From assembly GCA_002323245.1 (NCBI GenBank), contig DCPU01000014.1, positions 1-64,000 of the forward strand: a stretch of 64,000 nt of DNA. The letters are read 5' to 3'. How positions within the stretch are numbered: position 1 is the first letter of the stretch; every line of letters begins with the position of its first letter. A model generated the notes under the pieces. It was given only the letters and a program-made list of their open reading frames with translations, searched no databases and was not told the origin of the DNA. The position numbers and the translations under genes were made by a program. This document shows, piece after piece, positions 59,480 through 64,000 of the stretch. This DNA comes from Mariprofundus sp. UBA1536 (GTDB lineage Bacteria; Pseudomonadota; Zetaproteobacteria; Mariprofundales; Mariprofundaceae).

Positions 59480-60676
59480 TTAGCCTTGATGCCCTGTAAC
59501 ATTTGTAGCTTGCAACAACGAATCAAGCTTGGTGCCATAACCTTGCCACGAAAGCGCATAGGCCGCATCCAAACAACGCTGGCTCACATTGGAATCGTTA
59601 TCCAACAACGCAAACATGGCTGTCAAACTGACTTGCCAGGCATCTTTGTCTTCAGGGTTAATGAGCACCCCCAAAGCTTTGTCTTTCACCATAGCGCTAT
59701 ATTGCCCTACTTCCTCGCCAATCAACACGGGCAAGCCGCACGATAGATATTCGGGAAATTTAAGCGGCGAAGATACGTGGTTAAGCAACGCTTTGCGGCG
59801 CAGCAAACAAGCAATATCCGCAGCTGGCAGCAAACCCGCCAATTCATGATGCGGGCGAAACTCCACACGCCAAGATTCCTTTGGCACATCGACCATTAAG
59901 CTGGCAAAAGCTTCCTTATCTGGCGTAAACACCCAAAAGAAACTGTTCGGGCGTTGCTGCAAAATTTGCTTAAACAAAGCGACAGTTTCTTCCACACATT
60001 GCCAATGCGAGGCGGTGCCCACGTAAGCAACTACAAATTTATCCGCCAAACCTAGCGATTTGCGCAGTTTGTTTTTATCGGCAACTGGAGGAAAGCGTTG
60101 CAAGTCTACAAGGCAAGGCAGAATCAATTCCTTGCCCTTGGCTTTGCCGTACTCGCTATCAAGGAATTTACCCATGGGTTTGGACACAAACATACGGTGC
60201 GGGAAACGCGCATGCTGACGCTCAATCCACTTGCGCAAACGATATCGCAATGTGCCCGTGCCCTCTTCTTCAATCACGCCAAGCTTCAGCCACCAAATAT
60301 CGCGCGGCAACATAGGGCGCAAAATATGCAGGAAATCCAGCACGCCACTGGCCACCAACACATCATGTTTTCGCATGGAAAATGTTAAGCCCAAAAGATA
60401 AAACAACATCACCAAACGCTCATAGAGGCGGTAAATCGGGCGCGGCAAAAGCTTAAACATCCAAATGCCACCAGCCATACGCAACGGGCTTGGAAAATCA
60501 TCAACCTCAACATAGCCAAGGTTTGTTGGTCGCGTATCCAAGCGAAACTGAAACATAGCAAACTGGGGCGATAAATGTTGGGTATGTTTAAGTATTTCTC
60601 GAACATAACTGCGCGTGCCTGCTGAATGGATTACGTCGCCAATCACCAGCACATGAAGTTTAGACTGACTTTGCAT
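59480..60676 (-). CDS. Glycosyltransferase (GT-B fold)
   Basis: A glycosyltransferase of about 398 aa. The N-terminal LHVLVIGDVIHSAGTRSYVREI and the C-terminal FVVAYVGTASHWQCVEETVALF, EFRPHHELAGLLPAADIACLL and SPLKFPEYLSCGLPVLIG agree with a GT-B (GT1/GT4-like) enzyme, although the usual EGFGLVxLEA is replaced by SPLKFPEYLSCGLPV. A hydrophobic stretch near residues 90-108 may sit in the membrane. Overlaps the GT9 gene by 17 bases. Confidence 0.85.
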   Translation of the reverse strand: MQSQSKLHVLVIGDVIHSAGTRSYVREILKHTQHLSPQFAMFQFRLDTRPTNLGYVEVDDFPSPLRMAGGIWMFKLLPRPIYRLYERLVMLFYLLGLTFSMRKHDVLVASGVLDFLHILRPMLPRDIWWLKLGVIEEEGTGTLRYRLRKWIERQHARFPHRMFVSKPMGKFLDSEYGKAKGKELILPCLVDLQRFPPVADKNKLRKSLGLADKFVVAYVGTASHWQCVEETVALFKQILQQRPNSFFWVFTPDKEAFASLMVDVPKESWRVEFRPHHELAGLLPAADIACLLRRKALLNHVSSPLKFPEYLSCGLPVLIGEEVGQYSAMVKDKALGVLINPEDKDAWQVSLTAMFALLDNDSNVSQRCLDAAYALSWQGYGTKLDSLLQATNVTGHQG

Positions 60677-61790
60677 GCCCACCCACTTGTAGCACCGCTT
60701 CTAACACTTGCTGCACTCGAATTTTTTCAGGCGAATCACCTGTAAGCACCACCACATTATCTTGTTCATACTGCAAATACTCAGGCTCAGCATCTGGCCT
60801 GCCACACAAACAAACGGCAGGCGTATCGCAAGCAACAGCAATATGAAATGGCCCCGAATCATGGCCGATAAACAAAGCCGAAGCTTGGATCATCGCCGCC
60901 ATTTCACCCAAACTTGTCAACCCAATCAAAGAGACAACGCCATCGACTTGCACCATCAAAGCCTGCCCCATCTCGGCCTCGCTTGAAACACCAATCAAAA
61001 CCACGGCATAACCTTGCCCTAGCAAGTACTTTGCGACTTCGGCAAACGAAGCAATCGGCCACATTTTTTGCTCAACCAGCAAACGCCTACCGCCAATATG
61101 CATGCATGCAATCGGCTTACCATACTGAATGCCCGCAGCTTTGAGCAGGGCAGAAATCTTAGCTTTTTCTTCGGTTGAAATAGGAAATGAGGTGTCTGAG
61201 TCGCAAGCCATGCCAGCCTTATTGAGCAAGCTTTGGTAGAGCCTGGTGTAGTGCATGTTCTTTCGCTCGCAGCCTGCAATAGACACATCGTGCAATGAGC
61301 GCTCACCTAAAAAATCAGGGTGAAACCCTATTGTAAATTTCGGCTTAAGTTGACCCTGCAACCACCATTCCACAGCCCACCAATCCAACAAGGCAGGCAC
61401 ATGCAAGTTGACTAAAATATCATAAGGCTGAACTGACATCACCGCGAGCAAACTTGCCAGTGATTGACGAGTTTCTTTCTTCCAAAGTGTGCGTGCATCA
61501 AAGTCGTAAACTGAAAATGCAGGCTTAATATAAACATTTGGGAAGCGTGTTAAAAATTCAGCGAACTGGGGATGCGAACACCAAACATCTATTTGCGCGT
61601 TCGGGTATTTTTTATGCAACGCTTCAATCACTGGCGTGGCCAGCAACATATCGCCAACACCACCCAACTGCCAAAGGGCGATATGATATACCTGTTCTGG
61701 CAACTTTTGTTGTTGATGACCTTTGGCAAAGCTACGCATCAACTTTACCAAAACGTAATGCTTAAGGTTTACCAACATTTTCACTTTCAA
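60660..61790 (-). CDS. Glycosyltransferase family 9 (heptosyltransferase-like)
   Basis: A 376-aa enzyme of family GT9, the family of lipopolysaccharide core heptosyltransferases. Typical blocks are ALWQLGGVGDMLLATPVIEALHKKYP, VNLHVPALLDWW, ACMHIGGRRLLVEQKMWPIASFAEVAKYLL, VVSLIGLTSLGEMAAMIQASALFIGHDSGPFHIAVACDTPAVCL. The GGVGD and HDSGPFHIA motifs are the family signatures. Sugar not readable; heptose is likely if this is an LPS core gene. Overlaps the methyltransferase gene by 4 bases. Confidence 0.92.
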   Translation of the reverse strand: MKVKMLVNLKHYVLVKLMRSFAKGHQQQKLPEQVYHIALWQLGGVGDMLLATPVIEALHKKYPNAQIDVWCSHPQFAEFLTRFPNVYIKPAFSVYDFDARTLWKKETRQSLASLLAVMSVQPYDILVNLHVPALLDWWAVEWWLQGQLKPKFTIGFHPDFLGERSLHDVSIAGCERKNMHYTRLYQSLLNKAGMACDSDTSFPISTEEKAKISALLKAAGIQYGKPIACMHIGGRRLLVEQKMWPIASFAEVAKYLLGQGYAVVLIGVSSEAEMGQALMVQVDGVVSLIGLTSLGEMAAMIQASALFIGHDSGPFHIAVACDTPAVCLCGRPDAEPEYLQYEQDNVVVLTGDSPEKIRVQQVLEAVLQVGGHAKSV

Positions 61791-62695
61791 CGTTTGATGC
61801 CAATCGGAAAAGCATCATTGGCACCTGTCATCTTATCCCAAACAAAAAGCAATTTTCTGCTTATTTTCCCGCGCCATCCTTGAGGAAGAACTTCTCCATT
61901 ATCGGTTAAGCCCATCGCCCTTAAAAGGCGAAAAGCCGTACGCTGAGGGGGGCTCCAATTGGGATAAGCAACTGCAAAACCAGATGCAGCCAAATACTCG
62001 CCCATGATTTGTGGCGAGAAATAATAAAGATGTCCTTCGGGCATAATATAATCCCAATCTGCACCCAACGTTTTTGCATTTTCACAGGCGACATTACCTG
62101 TTTCATAATAAAACAAGCCACCGGGCTTGAGTAAACGGTTAACTTCCTTGAAAAAAGTCATGGGGTCCGTCACATGTTCAATCACTTCAACCGCAACTAT
62201 CACATCAAAGCTTTGCGCGGCAAGCGCTGAGGTTGGCAAGCTGCCTTGTAACACATCAAGTCCACGGGCCTGCAACTGCTTTGCAGCATAATCAGAAAGC
62301 TCCAATCCCTGCACGGCATACCCGCGGTTCTTGGCAAGCTGCATAAAACCACCCATGCCGGGGCCTATTTCAAGGATTTTGGCAGTAGCTGGATACAAGG
62401 AAGAAATCCTAGATAGCGCACGCTCAGCATCATTTGATTCTGCTTCACTGGCTATGGATTGCTCATAGTGCACCGAGCCATCAAACCCATCGCCTTGGAA
62501 ATACGCTTGCTGATAGAGGTCTGCCACTTGCTGAGTAGTTAACCTTGGATTGACAAAAACCAGGCCACAATCTGCGCAGGCAACAATTTGAAACATATGC
62601 GCGCTTAGTGAACCTTGTTTGGAGAAGAGTTTTTGATGCTTATCTGACCCACAAAAATTACACTTCACGTCTTCGAGCTCTAACCTTTGCTCCAA
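61787..62695 (-). CDS. SAM-dependent methyltransferase with N-terminal Cys motif
   Basis: A 302-aa class I methyltransferase. A zinc-ribbon-like start has CNFCGSDKHQKLF and ACADCGLVFVNPRLTT, frequent in sugar-modifying methyltransferases. The methyltransferase core is ILEIGPGMGGFMQLAKNRGY, VEVIEHVTDPMTFFKEVNRLLKPGGLFYYETGN. It is the first gene of the leftward cluster and is separated from the divergent FkbM gene by 159 bases. Confidence 0.9.
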   Translation of the reverse strand: MEQRLELEDVKCNFCGSDKHQKLFSKQGSLSAHMFQIVACADCGLVFVNPRLTTQQVADLYQQAYFQGDGFDGSVHYEQSIASEAESNDAERALSRISSLYPATAKILEIGPGMGGFMQLAKNRGYAVQGLELSDYAAKQLQARGLDVLQGSLPTSALAAQSFDVIVAVEVIEHVTDPMTFFKEVNRLLKPGGLFYYETGNVACENAKTLGADWDYIMPEGHLYYFSPQIMGEYLAASGFAVAYPNWSPPQRTAFRLLRAMGLTDNGEVLPQGWRGKISRKLLFVWDKMTGANDAFPIGIKR

Positions 62696-62797
62696 ACTCT
62701 ACTCCCTCGAATTCATGCAGTAAAAATCATATTTGATTATCCGTGCCAAATACCGAAGCTACCATATACGAGCCTGGTAATGTGGTAAACACCAAGC

Positions 62798-62813
62798 TTG
62801 CTTGGCCAAGCAA
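62798..62813. promoter_or_regulatory. Perfect 16-bp palindrome in the divergent intergenic region
   Basis: TTGCTTGGCCAAGCAA is exactly self-complementary and lies 42 bases before the FkbM start and about 100 bases from the opposite methyltransferase start. It could be a regulator site or the stem of an RNA hairpin. No known regulator is assigned. Confidence 0.45.
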
Positions 62814-62854
62814 ACCAAGGCTAATATCGCTGGCATATATACCTAGGGGTTAAC

Positions 62855-63604
62855 ATGTCTATTCTACAACGCATTAAAAATAAACTCACTGGCCAAAACG
62901 CGCCAACATTGATTCCAGATGATGTGAGCTACCTACAAGCCAAGCAATGGTTTCAAAACCATCATGCGGTTTATGATAGACTTACCGATTTAGCATTACC
63001 ACATATGTCGGAGCAAAGTGTTGTTTTCGATATCGGTGCAAACATTGGCTACTTCAGCGCGCTCTTGGCCAAGAAAGCCAATTTCAAAGGGAAAATTATG
63101 CTCTTTGAACCTATCCCGAACTTGGCTAAACATTGTGAAATTACCTTTAAAGATGTCAGTTATGATGCTCAAATATTTCAATTTGCATTAAGCGATGCTG
63201 ATGGTTCATTTGATATCTTTGCTGCACGCGATGGCAATATCGGTTGGAACACCATGGTCGCCGACAAAGCAGCTGAGAACATGCAGCGCATTAGCATCGA
63301 AGCGAAAACTTTTGCTAGCACTGGTATCAAAGACGAGCCGGATTTCATTAAAATTGATGTGGAAGGTGCCGAATACAAGGTTCTTGGCGGTATGCTTGAT
63401 ACCATGAAGACATGGCATAAACTTCCTGTGATTTTATGTGAAATTGGCTGGGGAAAGTCGCACCCGAATTGGTCAGAGGAGCTGGCAGTGTTTCAAGCGC
63501 TTGAGGGCATGGGCTACAACATCTTTGATATCCATGAGCAGCCGCTCAATATCAGCACATTAGAAAAAACTGCTGATGTGCTGTTTATTCCATCAAGCCA
63601 ATAG
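62855..63604 (+). CDS. FkbM-family methyltransferase
   Basis: A 249-aa methyltransferase of the FkbM family. Motif I is SVVFDIGANIGYFSALLAKKANF, with LFEPIPNLAKHCEITF, and the C-terminal FIKIDVEGAEYKVLGGM and PVILCEIG blocks are the family's signature. Members methylate sugar hydroxyls in polysaccharides. It reads opposite to its cluster neighbours and its end overlaps the end of the next gene by 12 bases. Confidence 0.92.
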   Translation: MSILQRIKNKLTGQNAPTLIPDDVSYLQAKQWFQNHHAVYDRLTDLALPHMSEQSVVFDIGANIGYFSALLAKKANFKGKIMLFEPIPNLAKHCEITFKDVSYDAQIFQFALSDADGSFDIFAARDGNIGWNTMVADKAAENMQRISIEAKTFASTGIKDEPDFIKIDVEGAEYKVLGGMLDTMKTWHKLPVILCEIGWGKSHPNWSEELAVFQALEGMGYNIFDIHEQPLNISTLEKTADVLFIPSSQ

Positions 63605-64000
63605 AATCTTAAGCCCGAGTGGAATTGCTCCTGGTTGCCAGCACTGGTATTCTAGCGAGGTTAACAGCAGTGTTTTGGCGCGTTTGGCATTGCCTTTTTC
63701 AAGACTGAATGCTGCTAGGTTACGATACACGTCGGCCTGGTTCTTTCGCCAGATATTGCCAATCTTGCCTATAGCCTGAGGATAACTTCGTGCATGTTTA
63801 TGATTCAGTCGCCAACGGCTCAGATACCCTTGGCGTTTTCCACCATGACTTAACGAACCCTCATGGGCATGAATTTCAACCAACACTTCATCGACATAAG
63901 CCAACGGAAATTTGGCCGCAGCGCGCACATAAAGATCGTAATCCTCAAGCACTTTGAGCTTTGTATCAAAGCCACCAACAAATGCGAGCACATCACGATG
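63593..64000 (-). CDS. GT2-family glycosyltransferase, C-terminal part only
   Basis: The open frame runs off the right window edge, so only the C-terminal 135 residues are seen. The visible start HRDVLAFVGGFDTKLKVLED is the mid-domain block of GT2 enzymes (G-G-F-D ... E-D-Y-D), followed by DLYVRAAAKFPLAYVDEVLVEIHAHEGSLSHGG. The final about 60 residues are Lys/Ala-rich with TPR-like helices (ADVYRNLAAFSLEKGNAKRAKTLL). An internal GTG at 63991 is not the real start because codons before it are in family. Confidence 0.85.
   Translation of the reverse strand, partial: HRDVLAFVGGFDTKLKVLEDYDLYVRAAAKFPLAYVDEVLVEIHAHEGSLSHGGKRQGYLSRWRLNHKHARSYPQAIGKIGNIWRKNQADVYRNLAAFSLEKGNAKRAKTLLLTSLEYQCWQPGAIPLGLKILLA

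Overview
The window is a stretch of a Gram-negative, flagellated bacterial chromosome: it has a KDO transferase, a TonB/ExbB/ExbD system, an outer-membrane lipocalin, and a lipopolysaccharide/exopolysaccharide-type cluster. The gene mix (SUF operon with its Rrf2 regulator, PPi-type phosphofructokinase, RpfC/RpfF signalling, SulP transporter, BLUF/photolyase operon) would fit a marine proteobacterium, possibly a zetaproteobacterium. That placement is inference and cannot be proved from this sequence alone.

Layout. (1) 1-4160: the start of an integron. The integrase intI reads rightward; gene cassettes lie to its left in the opposite orientation (GNAT acetyltransferase, HNH nuclease, DUF1643, DUF2806), with two clear attC sites and one damaged one. 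A 160-bp segment carrying the attI junction, the likely intI promoter and the first 17 intI codons is present twice (2210-2369 and 3015-3174), so there are two attI-cassette junctions. (2) 4298-7029: housekeeping genes birA, coaX, a hypothetical membrane-anchored protein and ampD. (3) 7019-8894, leftward: class III cyclase with a degenerate receiver, a 102-aa cysteine-containing protein and the lipocalin Blc. (4) 9051-12410: a light-related operon of periplasmic glutathione peroxidase, BLUF photoreceptor, photolyase and a YbgA-like protein. (5) 12437-16481: TonB-dependent receptor with its own ExbB, ExbD and TonB, followed by a YjbR-type gene. (6) 16928-30886: a first RpfC-like hybrid kinase, PPi-type phosphofructokinase, the sufR-B-C-D-S-U-T operon, then a second RpfC-like kinase facing an RpfF-type DSF synthase. 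(7) 31061-32278: waaA. (8) 32300-40646, leftward: flagellar export and regulation cluster fliQ-fliR-flhB-flhA-flhF-flhG-(small membrane protein)-fliA-(DUF2802-like)-(FliK-like). (9) 40829-45060: SulP transporter and small genes. (10) 45034-51308: dapA, a CZB-like protein, RNase R, tRNA-Leu(CAG), a small membrane-protein gene broken by an amber codon, murI and a NERD-like protein. (11) 51340-64000: a mostly leftward surface-polysaccharide cluster of glycosyltransferases, methyltransferases, asparagine synthetase, UDP-glucuronate epimerase and UDP-GlcNAc 2-epimerase, cut by the window end.

How the parts work together. The strongest biological themes are: a cassette platform with a duplicated insertion site; a DSF-type cell-cell signalling module with two RpfC-type sensors, of which only one lies beside the synthase; and a blue-light/oxidative-damage operon under a promoter that resembles those controlled by MerR-family light regulators. 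The only long stretch without a gene is 20523-21008, which holds a run of inverted repeats and the sufR promoter. No CRISPR array, prophage or intact insertion sequence was seen.
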